The notes: generated by a model from the sequence alone, not told the origin. 46,365 nt of DNA from Microvirga pakistanensis (GCF_004458765.1 NZ_SPJX01000012.1:235408-281772); one strand, 5' to 3'; counted from the first letter of the stretch, positions 7,955 through 19,144 are shown. Program-made: numbers and translations.

Positions 7955-9309
7955 TATCCGCGAACCTTTTCGCTTTGCGATTTCGCCCACCAGGGACCTG
8001 GGTCGATCGAACCGCCGTCTTTCCTGAACTCAACATAGAGGACGGGATTGTTCTTTTCTATGGCGGAACCGGTCAAACTCATGAGAGGAGTATCCCCCAT
8101 GGTCGCGACTGGCTCGCCAGCGAGCACGAATTGCCCAACGTCGACGTTGATTTGGTCCATACCGGCCAGAAGAATATAATATCCCGCGCCCGCGTTGATG
8201 ATCAAGAGTCGACCATAGGATCGGAAGGGCCCGGCAAAGGCAACCCAGCCGTCCGCCGGTGATACAACGGCCGCCTTCGGGCGGGTCGTGATCGAAATGC
8301 CGCGCGTCGTTCCGCCATAGCCGTCGTCGGCCCCGAAGCTCTGAGTCACTTCGCCGCTGACGGGCCGCGGCAACAGGCCCTTCGCCTCGGAGAACGGGAT
8401 CTTCGGAGCCAGGCGGGCCGGATCGCGGAAAGCCGCCTGGGCAAAGCGCTCCTTGGCCTCGCGCTCCTGGGCTTCGGCCGCCTTGCGGGCTTCCTCGGCG
8501 GCCCTCTGGGCCCCGGCGATTTCCGCCTCCATGCGGCCGATCAGCTCCTTGAGGGTGCCCGCCTGGCGGGCGAGCTCCACCGTCTTGTCCCGCTCGGCCC
8601 CGATGCTGCGCTCCACCTCGGACAGGCGGCTCTGACGGGCGGCCATGAGCGCGTTCAGGCGCTGCTGCTCGCCATTCAGGGCCGTCAGCTCCGCGTTGAG
8701 GGTGGAGCGGTCCGTGGCGATGGCCTCCTTGAGGCGCACCAGCTCGGCGAGGTCGGAGGCCAGGATCTCGGTCTCGGCTCTGAGCTCGGGCAGCACCGCG
8801 CCGAGCATGATGGAGGCCCGCACGGCCTCGAGCATGTCCTCCGGCCGCACCAGGACGGCCGGCGGCGGGCGGCGGCCCATGCGCTGGAGCGCTGCGAAGA
8901 CCTCGACGATCACCTCCCGGCGCCCATCCAGGGAGCGGCGGATGGCGGCCTCGGACGCGGTCAGGGTCTGGAGACGCTGCTCCAGCCCGCGGATCCTGTC
9001 CTCGGTGTCCCGGACCCGGCCGGCGGTTTCGATCAGGGTCGTGTTGAGCTTGGCCCGGTCCGTCCGGATTTCTTCGACCTCGGACGCCAGGCGCTTCTGG
9101 GCCTCGGCGCTGGCGTTCATGGCCTCTTCCAGGACCTTGAGATCGCTCTGGCGCTTCTTCTTCTCCCCCTCGGTCTCCGGCACGATCTGGGGCGCTCCGC
9201 CCGCGGGCGCAGGCGCCTGCTGGGCCGATGCGGGACCCAGGACGGAGGCAACCAGGCATGCGGCAAAGCCTAGGGCCTTGCGGGACGGGAGGGCATCGAA
9301 TCGGATCAT
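7954..9309 (-). CDS. EnvC-like murein hydrolase activator (degenerate LytM)
   Basis: This 451-aa secreted protein has a signal peptide (cleavage near ASAQQ, about residue 29), a long coiled coil (about 50-290, charged heptads rich in Glu/Arg/Ala) and a C-terminal LytM/M23 domain (about 320-440). The zinc ligands of active M23 peptidases are not in place: the HxGxD position reads TRGIS and the HxH-type position reads LAGM. It therefore probably activates amidases or other murein hydrolases rather than cutting peptidoglycan itself, as EnvC does. It follows rlmH by 3 nt and overlaps ctpA by 1 nt. Domain order and context are clear; the partner amidase is not in the window. Confidence 0.88.
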   Translation of the reverse strand: MIRFDALPSRKALGFAACLVASVLGPASAQQAPAPAGGAPQIVPETEGEKKKRQSDLKVLEEAMNASAEAQKRLASEVEEIRTDRAKLNTTLIETAGRVRDTEDRIRGLEQRLQTLTASEAAIRRSLDGRREVIVEVFAALQRMGRRPPPAVLVRPEDMLEAVRASIMLGAVLPELRAETEILASDLAELVRLKEAIATDRSTLNAELTALNGEQQRLNALMAARQSRLSEVERSIGAERDKTVELARQAGTLKELIGRMEAEIAGAQRAAEEARKAAEAQEREAKERFAQAAFRDPARLAPKIPFSEAKGLLPRPVSGEVTQSFGADDGYGGTTRGISITTRPKAAVVSPADGWVAFAGPFRSYGRLLIINAGAGYYILLAGMDQINVDVGQFVLAGEPVATMGDTPLMSLTGSAIEKNNPVLYVEFRKDGGSIDPGPWWAKSQSEKVRG

Positions 9310-9312
9310 TCG

Positions 9313-9807
9313 TCAGGAATCATCGTGGCCGGCGCGATGATAAGGGTGTCCGGCAATGATTGTCAGCGCTCTATAAAGTTGCTCGGCCACAAGGGCCCGG
9401 ACGATCTGGTGCGGCATCGTGAGCGCGCCGAAGGACACCACGAGCTCCGCCCGCTGGCGGACCTTGGGATCGAGGCCGTCCGGCCCGCCGATCACGCAGG
9501 CCACTCCGGAGCGGCCCTCGTCGCGCCACTGCCTGATTCGTTCGGCGAAGGCCTCGCTCGACGGACTCCTGCCGCGCTCGTCGAAGACGATCAGCACGGA
9601 GGATCCGGCCTTTTCCAGAAGGGCGGCCGCCTCTTCGGCGCGGCGGTCGTCATCCCGGCGCGCCCGGCTTTCCGGGAGCTCGACGATATCGAGCCCGCCC
9701 AAGCCCAAGGCCCGGCCCAGGCCTTCGACCCTCTGCCTGTATCGTTCGACCAGCTCCCGTTCGGGGCCGCTCTTGAGACGGCCCACGGCCAGCAAGCTCA
9801 GTCGCAA
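9313..9807 (-). CDS. rlmH: 23S rRNA pseudouridine1915 N3-methyltransferase (RlmH)
   Basis: A SPOUT-class methyltransferase of 164 aa (family usually 155-160) that methylates pseudouridine 1915 in helix 69 of 23S rRNA on 70S ribosomes. Visible are the N-terminal strand LSLLAVGRLKSGPE, the knot motif CVIGGPDGLDP (about residues 103-113) and the C-terminal LTMPHQIVRALVAEQLYRA, with GHPYHR binding the SAM/rRNA site. It sits between rsfS and the envC-like gene, forming the usual nadD-rsfS-rlmH ribosome-maintenance string. Confidence 0.96.
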   Translation of the reverse strand: MRLSLLAVGRLKSGPERELVERYRQRVEGLGRALGLGGLDIVELPESRARRDDDRRAEEAAALLEKAGSSVLIVFDERGRSPSSEAFAERIRQWRDEGRSGVACVIGGPDGLDPKVRQRAELVVSFGALTMPHQIVRALVAEQLYRALTIIAGHPYHRAGHDDS

Positions 9808-9823
9808 CGGATCAAGCCTTCAT

Positions 9824-10240
9824 TCAGCTCGCGCGATCCTGAGGACGATCGGCGCCCCACATCTTCTCGAGGTTGTAGAAGCCGCGCACCTCGGGACGGA
9901 AAATGTGAACGAGAATGTCGCCGGCGTCGATCAGCACCCAATCGCAGGCAGGCAGGCCTTCCACGCGCGGCGTGCCGAACCCCTTGTCCTTGAGGTCCTT
10001 GACCAGGCGGTCGGCGATCGCGCCCACGTGACGGTGGGAACGGCCCGATGTGACGATCATGGTGTCTGCAAGCGAGGTCTTACCGGCCAGGTCGATCTCG
10101 ACCGTGTTTTCGGCCTTCATGTCCTCGATGGAAGCCAGGGCGACGGCCCGGATATCCTCATCCTGCGGAGCAGTCGCTCCGGAGAGAGGGGGAAGCGTGT
10201 TCGTGTCCGCTTCGAGAGAGTTCAGTCGGTTCAGGTTCAA
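9824..10240 (-). CDS. rsfS: Ribosomal silencing factor RsfS
   Basis: This protein binds uL14 on the 50S subunit and blocks subunit joining under nutrient limitation. The core reads AVALASIEDMKAENTVEIDL, then MIVTSGRSHRHVGAIADRL and CDWVLIDAGDILVHIF, all typical of the RsfS/Iojap family. There is no suitable ATG or GTG. The first helix must be kept, so the start is a TTG, either at 10240 (138 aa, AAAGGG immediately upstream) or at 10309, which would overlap the nadD stop as TTGA. The 10240 start gives the more usual length. The family call is certain; the start is not. Confidence 0.9.
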   Translation of the reverse strand: MNLNRLNSLEADTNTLPPLSGATAPQDEDIRAVALASIEDMKAENTVEIDLAGKTSLADTMIVTSGRSHRHVGAIADRLVKDLKDKGFGTPRVEGLPACDWVLIDAGDILVHIFRPEVRGFYNLEKMWGADRPQDRAS

Positions 10241-10305
10241 GCCCTTTCTAAGCAGCGCTCGTGCGGAGCGCCGTGTCCTAAGATAAGATCGGATGCCCCA
10301 ATATT

Positions 10306-10962
10306 TCAACGTCCCCCGGAAGGAGAAGTTCGCCTCATTTGCCGCAGCATGGTGGAGGACAGGTGCGAGCGCGGCCCATGCAGGAAGACCCAGGCCGGCG
10401 GCCCGAGATCCGCCAGCGCGGAGGCCCTGTCCTCTGGGATGCGACGGCGCGAGAAGGCCGTCGCGGTGCGGGAGCGCGCCGCCTTCAAGGTCCAGCCCGG
10501 GCGGTCGATGACGGCGATCGGCATCATGCGGGCGATCTGCCGCCAGCCGCGCCAGCGATCGAAGCCCGCCAGATTGTCCGCCCCCATGACCCACACGAAT
10601 CGCACCCCTGGAAAGCGCCGCTTGAGGTAGGCCAGGGTATCGACCGTGTAGCGGGCTCCGATCTCGCGCTCGAAGGCGGTCACGTCGATGCGGGGATCGT
10701 CGGCGATGTCCCTGGCCTGGACCATGCGCATGTCGGTGGAGGCGAGCTCGCCCGTATCCTTCAGGGGATTGCCGGGCGTGACGATCCACCAGATCCGGTC
10801 GAGCCGCAGCCGCTTGAGCGCCATGAGGCTCACATGGCGGTGCCCGGCATGGGCCGGATTGAAGGAGCCGCCATAGAGCCCGATCCTCATGCCGGGCGTC
10901 GCCAGCGGGAGACGGGCGAGGCCGGTGGGCGCAAGACGGAAACGGGAGGGCGGAGAGCTCAC
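10306..10962 (-). CDS. nadD: Nicotinate-nucleotide adenylyltransferase (NadD)
   Basis: This 218-aa enzyme makes deamido-NAD from nicotinate mononucleotide and ATP. The nucleotidyltransferase motif [17 protein letters not shown] is at about residues 28-44, the mid-protein block [16 protein letters not shown] at about 122-137, and the C-terminal SSTMLR corresponds to the ISST.IR motif. It starts with GTG in a 4-nt overlap (GTGA) with the proA stop, so it is translationally coupled to proA. Confidence 0.95.
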   Translation of the reverse strand: MSSPPSRFRLAPTGLARLPLATPGMRIGLYGGSFNPAHAGHRHVSLMALKRLRLDRIWWIVTPGNPLKDTGELASTDMRMVQARDIADDPRIDVTAFEREIGARYTVDTLAYLKRRFPGVRFVWVMGADNLAGFDRWRGWRQIARMMPIAVIDRPGWTLKAARSRTATAFSRRRIPEDRASALADLGPPAWVFLHGPRSHLSSTMLRQMRRTSPSGGR

Positions 10963-12296
10963 GGACGCGTCTGACCCGAACCGTGGATGCGATACTTGAA
11001 CGAGGTCAGCTGCTCCACGCCGACGGGACCCCGCGCATGCATGCGCCCCGTGGCGATGCCGATCTCGGCTCCGAACCCGAACTCGCCGCCATCGGCGAAC
11101 TGGGTGGAGGCGTTGTGCAGCACGATGGCCGAATCCACCTCCCGGAGGAAGCGCTGCGCGGCCGCATCGTCATCGGTCACGATGGAGTCGGTATGGTGCG
11201 AGCCGTAGGTCTCGATATGCGCGATGGCATCGTCCAGGCCGTTTACGACGCGCACGGAGATGATCGCGTCGAGATACTCCGTGCGCCAATCCTCCTCCGT
11301 GGCGGGCGTGACGCGCGGATCAACCGCCTGGACGGCCCTGTCGCCGCGCACGGCGCAACCCGCCTCCAGCAGCATGAGCACCAGCGGCTCCAGATGCGTC
11401 TTCGCGCAGGCGCCATCCACCAGGAGGGTCTCCGTCGAACCGCAGACGCCGGTGCGGCGCATCTTGGCGTTCAGCACGATGGCCTTGGCCATCTCCAGAT
11501 CGGCTTTCTCGTGCACGAACACGTGGCAGATGCCTTCGAGATGCGCGAAGACCGGCACCCGCGCCTCTTCCTGCACGCGCCCCACGAGGCTCTTGCCCCC
11601 GCGCGGCACGATGACGTCGAGGTTGCCGTCGAGTCCCGACAGCATCGCCCCGACGGCGGCACGCTCCCGGGTGGGAACAAGACGGATCGCATCCGCGGGA
11701 AGCCCCGCCTGCTCCAGGCCCTGGCTCATGGCGTCCGCGATGGCGAGCGCAGAGCGGAAGCTTTCGGATCCCGTCCGCAGGATCGCGGCATTGCCGGCCT
11801 TGAGGCACAGGGCGCCGGCATCCGCCGTGACGTTCGGGCGGCTCTCGAAAATCACGCCGATCACGCCAAGCGGCGTTGCCACGCGCTCGATCCGCAATCC
11901 GTTGGGACGCTCGAAGCGGGCCAGCACGCGCCCGACCGGATCCGGCAGGGCCGCCACGCTCTCCACCGCCGCAGCGATGGCTTCCAGGCGCCCGGAGTCG
12001 AGCCTCAGACGGTCGATGAAGGCCGGGGTCTGTCCCTTGGCTTCGGCCTCGGCGAGATCCTCGGCATTGGCTGAAAGGATCGAGGCGGCTCGCGCACGGA
12101 TCGCGGCAGCCATGGCGTGCAGGGCCGCATTCTTCTGCTCAGCCGAGGCCAGGGCGACGCCCCGGGCGGCGCGGCGGGCGCGGCGGCCCAGATCGGCCAT
12201 CAGCGCCGCGACACCGGGATTTCCGACCGATGTCGCACCTGGCGCGTTGAGATGGTCGATGGTCGAATTTTCGCTCAAGGCTCGCGTGTCATCCAT
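10959..12296 (-). CDS. proA: Glutamate-5-semialdehyde dehydrogenase (ProA)
   Basis: This 445-aa enzyme is the second step of proline synthesis: NADPH-dependent reduction of glutamyl-5-phosphate to the semialdehyde. The N-terminal cofactor block [15 protein letters not shown] and [14 protein letters not shown] are followed by the catalytic cysteine in [16 protein letters not shown]. The C-terminal region has [17 protein letters not shown]. The start at 12296 ([10 protein letters not shown]) has GGAGGGGCGGG upstream; 12350 is a longer alternative with no family support. proB lies upstream on the same strand but is separated by the opposite-strand DUF72 gene, so proBA is not one contiguous operon. 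Confidence 0.96.
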   Translation of the reverse strand: MDDTRALSENSTIDHLNAPGATSVGNPGVAALMADLGRRARRAARGVALASAEQKNAALHAMAAAIRARAASILSANAEDLAEAEAKGQTPAFIDRLRLDSGRLEAIAAAVESVAALPDPVGRVLARFERPNGLRIERVATPLGVIGVIFESRPNVTADAGALCLKAGNAAILRTGSESFRSALAIADAMSQGLEQAGLPADAIRLVPTRERAAVGAMLSGLDGNLDVIVPRGGKSLVGRVQEEARVPVFAHLEGICHVFVHEKADLEMAKAIVLNAKMRRTGVCGSTETLLVDGACAKTHLEPLVLMLLEAGCAVRGDRAVQAVDPRVTPATEEDWRTEYLDAIISVRVVNGLDDAIAHIETYGSHHTDSIVTDDDAAAQRFLREVDSAIVLHNASTQFADGGEFGFGAEIGIATGRMHARGPVGVEQLTSFKYRIHGSGQTRP

Positions 12297-13136
12297 GTCC
12301 AAGTCCCGCCCCTCCGACGTCCGGAGGGAAACCTCCCGTCCCCGATCCATAGCACGCCGGGCCGCGCCAGGACCAAGCCGCTCGATGCGGCCCGACCCGA
12401 CGAACCCCGAGATCCGGGTGGGAACCTCCGGCTGGCACTATAAGTCGTGGCACGGACCTTTCTACCCGCAAGAATCAAAGATCAAGGAATTCCTGTCCTA
12501 CTACGTGAAGCGCTTCGATACGGCGGAGATCAACAATTCCTTCTACCGGCTGCCCACGGAACAAGCCGTCAGGGCATGGCGGGAGAGCGTGCCGGACGGG
12601 TTTCTCTTCGCCTGGAAGGCCTCGCGTTTCATCACGCATATGAAAAAGCTCAAAGACATCGAGGAGAGCATCGAGCTCGTGTTCGGCCGCATGGAGGGCC
12701 TGGGCGAGGCTTTCGGGCCCGTCCTGTTCCAGATGCCACCTGTCTTCAGGGCCAGCGAGGAGACCCGCGAGCGGGTGGCGCGATGCCTGTCGCTCGTGCG
12801 GCGGAACCGGCGCGTCGCTTTCGAATTTCGCCACCCGAGCTGGTACGAGGAAGCCACGTTCCGCATCCTGCGCGATCACAACGCGGCGCTCTGTCTGTCC
12901 GACCACGCCGATGCTCCCGCTCCATGGGTGACCACGGCTGATTTCGTCTATGTGCGCGCCCATGGCACCGACGGGCGCTATGCGGGCAGCTACAGCGAAG
13001 AAACCTTGCGCGATTGGTCCCGTCGGATCGCGGAGTGGCATCGGCAGGGACGGGACGTCTACGTCTATTTCGACAACGACATCAAAAGCGCCGCACCCGG
13101 CGACGCACAAACCTTGTTGAGGATCCTGGACGAGGA

Positions 13137-15295
<2,159 letters not shown>

Positions 15296-15313
15296 TTACG
15301 GGACAACATGCCC

Positions 15314-15343
15314 ATGAGCAACGCACAGATGAGCAACGCACAA
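15314..15343. repeat. Two tandem 15-nt direct repeats
   Basis: ATGAGCAACGCACA(G/A) occurs twice in direct succession in the obgE leader, differing only in the last base. It is too short and has too few copies to be a CRISPR or a minisatellite of note, and is probably a slippage duplication. Confidence 0.7.
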
Positions 15344-15358
15344 CGTGAGCGATGCAAG

Positions 15359-15394
15359 CAAAAGAGAAGCGCCCCCGAATGGTTTCGGGAGCGC
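15359..15394 (-). terminator. Terminator between the GNAT gene and obgE
   Basis: The stem GCGCTCCCGAA/TTCGGGGGCGC on the minus strand (15369-15394) has one mismatch and a 4-nt loop, and is followed by TTCTCTTTTGC. It would end the rplU-rpmA-GNAT transcript before obgE and implies that obgE has its own promoter between here and 15283. Confidence 0.65.
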
Positions 15395-15523
15395 CCCGGT
15401 TCTTGGAGTTGCCGCCAGGAGCATCACCAGGCACGGAGAGCCGGATCCGGCTTTCGGCCTGGAGGCCTCGAGCATCGTGCGGCCCTCAGGGTCCGCGACA
15501 AACGACGCTCGTAACCTAAGAAG

Positions 15524-15574
15524 AAGCATCGGTTCGATCCCAAAAGTGCAAGTCCAGTTTTGGGATCGATGCTT
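15524..15574 (-). repeat. Long bulged inverted repeat abutting the GNAT stop codon
   Basis: CGATCCCAAAA (15535-15545) pairs with TTTTGGGATCG (15558-15568). Outer arms AAGCAT and ATGCTT extend it to 17 bp with a 5-nt bulge and a 12-nt loop. The arm at 15569-15574 touches the GNAT stop codon. On the minus strand the hairpin is followed by CTTCTTAGG, so it may be a first terminator or a 3'-end stabiliser. Confidence 0.6.
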
Positions 15575-16224
15575 TAGCTCGCCAGCGATATGGAGGAATC
15601 CAGCTCCATCTCGAGGGCGGCGGCCTCGGGGACGAACCCTGTGTGGCCCCAGGCCTTCAGGCTCTCCCAGGTCCGCCGGTCGAGGCGGAAATGGTCGACC
15701 GGATAGAGGCCGCACCTGGCCGGCAGCTCCGAGAGACCCGCGCCCTGATAGGCGAAACCGCACTTCTCCAGCACACGGCGGGAGGCCGGGTTGATCACCC
15801 GGGCGCAGGCCGTGACCTCGCCGCCGTCGGTATAGGCGAAGAAGGCGTCGATCAGGGCTCGGACCGCCTCGGTGGCATAGCCCTGCCCCCAAAAGGGGAT
15901 GCCGAGCCAGTAGCCCAGATTGGGCTTGCCGGTTTCGGGATCGGCGGTGATGCCGACCATGCCGATGAGGCTGTTCGGCTTGCCCTTGGGCGTGATTGCC
16001 AGCTGCAGGCCGTCGCCATGGGCATTGCACCGCCGGGCCTCGAAGATGAACCTCTCGGCCTGTTCCGGATGGTACGGATGCGGAATTCGGGCCGTCATGT
16101 CCGCGACAGTTTTCTCACCGGCAAGGCGTACGACGGCTTGGGCATCCGCAAGGCGAGGCCAACGCAGCCACAGGCGGCGGGTCTCGAGACGGAAAACATC
16201 GTCACGGGTGAGGTCGGGAAACAT
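15574..16224 (-). CDS. GNAT-family N-acetyltransferase (RimJ/RimL type)
   Basis: This 216-aa acetyltransferase is related to the RimJ/RimL protein N-acetyltransferases. Visible are the N-terminal strand ETRRLWLRWPRLADAQAV, IGMVGITADPETGKPNLGYW, the acetyl-CoA loop PFWGQGYATEAVRAL (about residues 113-127, Q/RxxGxG/A type) and NPASRRVLEKCGF. The C-terminal extension to residue 216 is common in the homologue that sits between rpmA and obgE in Rhizobiales. The target is unknown; a ribosomal protein is an inference from context. The start at 16224 has GGAG 7 nt upstream. Confidence 0.88.
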   Translation of the reverse strand: MFPDLTRDDVFRLETRRLWLRWPRLADAQAVVRLAGEKTVADMTARIPHPYHPEQAERFIFEARRCNAHGDGLQLAITPKGKPNSLIGMVGITADPETGKPNLGYWLGIPFWGQGYATEAVRALIDAFFAYTDGGEVTACARVINPASRRVLEKCGFAYQGAGLSELPARCGLYPVDHFRLDRRTWESLKAWGHTGFVPEAAALEMELDSSISLAS

Positions 16225-16261
16225 GGTCTTGCTCCGATCCGAATTGGGCCTCCCTGGCCCG

Positions 16262-16297
16262 GAAAACACGAAGGGGAGGTGGACATCCCACCTCCCC
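16262..16297 (-). terminator. Hairpin terminator or attenuator after rpmA
   Basis: A perfect 10-bp stem GGGGAGGTGG/CCACCTCCCC (16273-16297) with a 5-nt loop. On the minus strand it is followed by TTCGTGTTTTCC. It lies about 105 nt after the rpmA stop and 49 nt before the GNAT start, so it probably reduces read-through from the ribosomal protein genes. Confidence 0.65.
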
Positions 16298-16401
16298 TGT
16301 TGGTTTTGGATCTGAGCTTGGCCTTGAGGGGCCATTTGGAGCTTTTGATCCGCCGGGTCGGTGTGATGCCGGCGGGAGCTCCTTCGTTTTGCTCTCGCCG
16401 T

Positions 16402-16668
16402 TTACTCTGCGGCCTCTTGGGCCGGTACGACCGATACGAAAGCTCGGCCTTGACGCGTAAGGAATCGGACGCGGCCATCGGCCGTAGCAAAGAGCGTGTG
16501 ATCTTTGCCCATGCCGACATTCGCACCCGCATGCCATTTCGTGCCGCGCTGACGAATGATGATGTTGCCGGCGATGACCTGTTGATCGCCGAACTTCTTG
16601 ACACCGAGACGACGGCCTGCCGAATCGCGACCGTTGCGAGACGAACCGCCTGCTTTTTTGTGAGCCAT
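16402..16668 (-). CDS. rpmA: 50S ribosomal protein L27
   Basis: This 88-aa bL27 binds near the peptidyl transferase centre. The N-terminus [20 protein letters not shown] and the block [17 protein letters not shown] are diagnostic. There is no Firmicutes-type N-terminal leader peptide. It follows rplU by 116 nt on the same strand. Confidence 0.98.
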   Translation of the reverse strand: MAHKKAGGSSRNGRDSAGRRLGVKKFGDQQVIAGNIIIRQRGTKWHAGANVGMGKDHTLFATADGRVRFLTRQGRAFVSVVPAQEAAE

Positions 16669-16784
16669 GGGTAACTCCCGTGTTTCTTAGCTGTGCCCTG
16701 CCTTTCGGCGGAGCCGGCGCAGCCTCTTCGGCCGCAGCCTTGTGTTCTACCTACCTTAAGCCGCTGACCGGCTCTCGCCTCACC

Positions 16785-17096
16785 TTATGCGCGGATCTCG
16801 GTGATCCGCACCACGGTGTAGTCCTGGCGATGCCCGCGCTTGCGGCGCGAATTCTGGCGGCGGCGCTTCTTGAAGGAAATGACCTTCTCGCCGCGGGTAT
16901 GCTCCACCACTTCGCCTGCCACGGTCACGCCCTGGATGAGGGGGGCGCCCACCTGGGTGTTGCCGTCGTTGGTGACCATCAGAACCTGGTCGAACGTAAC
17001 GGCGGTGCCCGGCTCGCCCGCGAGCGTGGCGACGGTGATGACGTCGTTGGCGGCAACGCGATATTGCTTGCCGCCGGTCTTGATCACTGCGAACAT
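16785..17096 (-). CDS. rplU: 50S ribosomal protein L21
   Basis: This 103-aa bL21 has the family N-terminus [19 protein letters not shown] and the C-terminal block [22 protein letters not shown], which contacts 23S rRNA. The start MFAVIKTGG at 17096 is universal for the family; the in-frame extension to 17120 is not. It is the first gene of the rplU-rpmA unit, with a candidate promoter 145 nt upstream. Confidence 0.98.
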   Translation of the reverse strand: MFAVIKTGGKQYRVAANDVITVATLAGEPGTAVTFDQVLMVTNDGNTQVGAPLIQGVTVAGEVVEHTRGEKVISFKKRRRQNSRRKRGHRQDYTVVRITEIRA

Positions 17097-17241
17097 CTTG
17101 ATCCTCGTGTTCAAACCCAAATCTCAACGAGGCTCTTGGCCCGCAGGATTGGCTTTTTGGCAGTTCCGGCTTCGTTTCACGGCCGCTTAGCACAGCCGCA
17201 TGGATACGAGCAGGCACTCGTACCCGCTCATAGAGGACGCC

Positions 17242-17270
17242 TACCTACGGATTGTCACCGGCTTTGTCAA
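17242..17270 (-). promoter_or_regulatory. Candidate sigma-70 promoter for rplU-rpmA
   Basis: On the minus strand TTGACA (17265-17270) is followed after exactly 17 nt by TAGGTA (17242-17247). The predicted leader is about 140 nt. Part of it, GAGCGGG and CCTGCTC near 17207-17228, can form a small hairpin, which leaves room for leader control of the L21/L27 unit. Confidence 0.55.
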
Positions 17271-17371
17271 CCAAAAACCCCGAAAAAACATCCACTGAGG
17301 TGCTTGAAGAGCCGCCAAGCCCATGATATCCACCCCGCCTCAACCAGCGGGCTTGAACGCCTTCGCACCCC

Positions 17372-17461
17372 GGAGAGGTGGCAGAGTGGTTGAATGCACC
17401 GCACTCGAAATGCGGCATACGGGCAACCGTATCGGGAGTTCGAATCTCCCCCTCTCCGCCA
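17372..17461 (+). tRNA. tRNA-Ser (anticodon CGA)
   Basis: A complete class II tRNA of 90 nt including encoded CCA (17459-17461). The acceptor stem GGAGAGG pairs with CCTCTCC, with discriminator G. The anticodon stem CCGCA/TGCGG encloses loop CTCGAAA, giving anticodon CGA (17406-17408), which reads UCG. A long variable arm and T-loop GTTCGAATC are visible. Confidence 0.97.
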
Positions 17462-17807
17462 TAATTCAGGCCTAACCAACTGAACTTGCTTATCTATTTG
17501 CCGGCCGCCAAGGCCCTTCTCCATTTTGATCCTCTCTCAACCTTTAAGCTGAGGTTCTGGTCGAAGATGGCTGTATAGGGTTCAGAGCGCCGTCAATCCT
17601 AGGCGCCCTCTCGCCTGCTCTAATCTGGGCAGATGCCAACCGCGCAGTCTTTTCGCGGTGAGCAAGCGCCGTTCCATGTTGCGATTGGACCTTCGTTTCC
17701 CTTGTCGCTTCTTCTGCCGCCTCTGCCCTTTTGCGCCGGATCTGCATACGGCGAATGGTAACAGCAAGCCTCGTAGCCTTGCTCAATGAGCGCTGCTTTG
17801 AACCGCG
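17462..17807. other. Gene-poor stretch between tRNA-Ser and a pseudogene
   Basis: No functional gene is recognised. The minus-strand frame continuing out of the DUF1003 remnant runs through here without family resemblance. An overlapping basic Ala/Arg-rich frame (17544-17831) looks like a chance frame. No integrase or repeat of the tRNA 3' end was noticed. Confidence 0.5.
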
Positions 17808-18237
17808 TCTTATTGCTTTGGTCTTCGACATGAAACCGGATTCCGAACTCCGCCTTCAGGTTGACCTGATAGTCGTTGAGGGAGCGCAACCGGTCCTTCG
17901 CCTCCTGACGCCTCTGGCTCATCATGATGACTGGAGCCTGAACGGCCGCGAGGCAAGACACCATGAGGTTGAGCAGGATGTAAGGATAGGAATCGAGGGT
18001 CTCCGGGCCGCGCAGGGCATTGACGAGGATCCAGGCTCCTAGTCCGAACCCAAATACGATGAGACACGGTCAACTGCCGCCGAATATGGCAAGACCCCCC
18101 GAGAGACGTTTCCCGATCGTGCGGCTCTCGTCATAGTTTTCCTCGACGTTGGCCGTGACCGGAACGCGAAGGGAGTCATCATCCGGCGCATCAGGGAGGC
18201 TCTGAGAGACGGAGCCCGCGAATAGCCTCAGATCGGC
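17808..18237 (-). pseudogene. Decayed DUF1003 membrane-protein gene
   Basis: Read on the minus strand, the frame gives VTANVEENYDESRTIGKRL, LAIFGGS, then an in-frame TGA (18070-18072) where the family has a Trp. It continues with LIVFGFGLGAWILVNALRG, YPYILLNLMVSCLAAVQAPV and IMMSQRRQEAKDRLRSLNDY QVNLKAE. These are the characteristic DUF1003 segments: an N-terminal helix, two membrane helices, and the SQNRQ.KDR...DY..NLKAE block. After LKAE the usual IRHLHEKIDHL pattern is lost, so the C-terminus is degraded too. No credible start codon or ribosome binding site is seen. A single-base nonsense change (TGG to TGA) plus 3' decay is the simplest reading. Confidence 0.75.
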
Positions 18238-18346
18238 TTTCGAAGCCGGTCCTGCTGCAGACCAAGAACTTGGTTCCTAGAACCAGGTGAGGTGAGGGTA
18301 CCCTTCCAGCAGGATGTCCTTACATGAGCTTAAACCTCGAACGATC

Positions 18347-19144
18347 CTACTCCCCCACAAAATTTGGAGACCGCCTTTCGAAGATCGCGCGAATGGCTTC
18401 TTCGTGATCCTTGGTGTGATGGCATATGCCCTGCATGCCCGCGGCCATTTCAAGCAGCATGTCGAACCGGCTATTCTGGGATTCACGCAGGAGTCGCTTC
18501 GACATGCGCAGGTGGCGGGGTGGGTTCACCGCGATCCGGCCTGCTGTCTTAACCGCTTCATTCATAAGCTCCTCATCAGGCGCCACCTTCGAGACGAGCC
18601 CCCAGGCTAAAGCTGTCGATGCATCGATAGGCTCGCCGGTGAAAGTCATCTCGGCCGCCCGGCTGAGCCCGATGGCGCGTGGCAAGAGCCATGAGCCGCC
18701 ATCGCCGGAGATGATGCCAACTTTGACGAAATTCTCGGCGAAGACGGCGCTCTCGGCGGCGATGCGGATGTCGCAGGCGCAGGTGATGTCAAATCCGGCG
18801 CCATAGGCGGGCCCATTGACCGCAGCGATGGTTGGAACCTCGAGGTTGTAGAGCTTGGCGATGGTTTTCTGAATTCCGGCCCTGTACCGGTCCCGCAGCT
18901 CCCCAGGCGATCCGGCGAAACTCCCGGCGCGGTCCCTCATCTCCTTGAGGTTGCCGCCACCGGAGAAAGTCTGCCCTGCACCCGTGACAATGACGCAGCG
19001 TACCGACAGATCGTCCGCAGCACGGTCGCAGGCCTCGTTAATGCCGGCCAGGATGTCGGCATCCGTGACGAGGTTGCGGCTCTCAGGCTTGTTCAGGATC
19101 ATGGTCACCACATGACCCTGCTGGTTGTAGAGCACGGCGCTCAT
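18347..19144 (-). CDS. Enoyl-CoA hydratase/isomerase family (crotonase)
   Basis: This 265-aa crotonase-fold protein is the last gene of the betaine/acyl-CoA locus. The oxyanion-hole segments are SGGGNLKEM (about 61-69) and AAVNGPAYGAGFDI (107-120). At the two classical acid/base positions it has D119 (where hydratases have Glu) and E137 in FAENFVKVG. It could therefore be a hydratase, or an isomerase or other crotonase activity. CaiD-like (crotonobetainyl-CoA) or DmdD-like (methylthioacryloyl-CoA) roles are possible from context. Its ATG overlaps the ligase stop (TGATG), so it is tightly coupled to the upstream genes. Confidence 0.9.
   Translation of the reverse strand: MSAVLYNQQGHVVTMILNKPESRNLVTDADILAGINEACDRAADDLSVRCVIVTGAGQTFSGGGNLKEMRDRAGSFAGSPGELRDRYRAGIQKTIAKLYNLEVPTIAAVNGPAYGAGFDITCACDIRIAAESAVFAENFVKVGIISGDGGSWLLPRAIGLSRAAEMTFTGEPIDASTALAWGLVSKVAPDEELMNEAVKTAGRIAVNPPRHLRMSKRLLRESQNSRFDMLLEMAAGMQGICHHTKDHEEAIRAIFERRSPNFVGE

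Noticed and set aside
15314..15343. Tandem direct repeats considered as a CRISPR-like array
   Set aside because: Only two 15-nt units with no spacers and no cas genes.
17544..17831. A basic 95-codon minus-strand frame near tRNA-Ser
   Set aside because: It overlaps the DUF1003 remnant in another frame. Its composition is simple Ala/Arg/Lys, and no domain or good ribosome binding site was seen.
17372..18300. tRNA-Ser as an integration site of a genomic island carrying the betaine locus
   Set aside because: No integrase gene and no repeat of the tRNA 3' end was seen downstream. The adjacent betaine locus has ordinary composition and operon structure.
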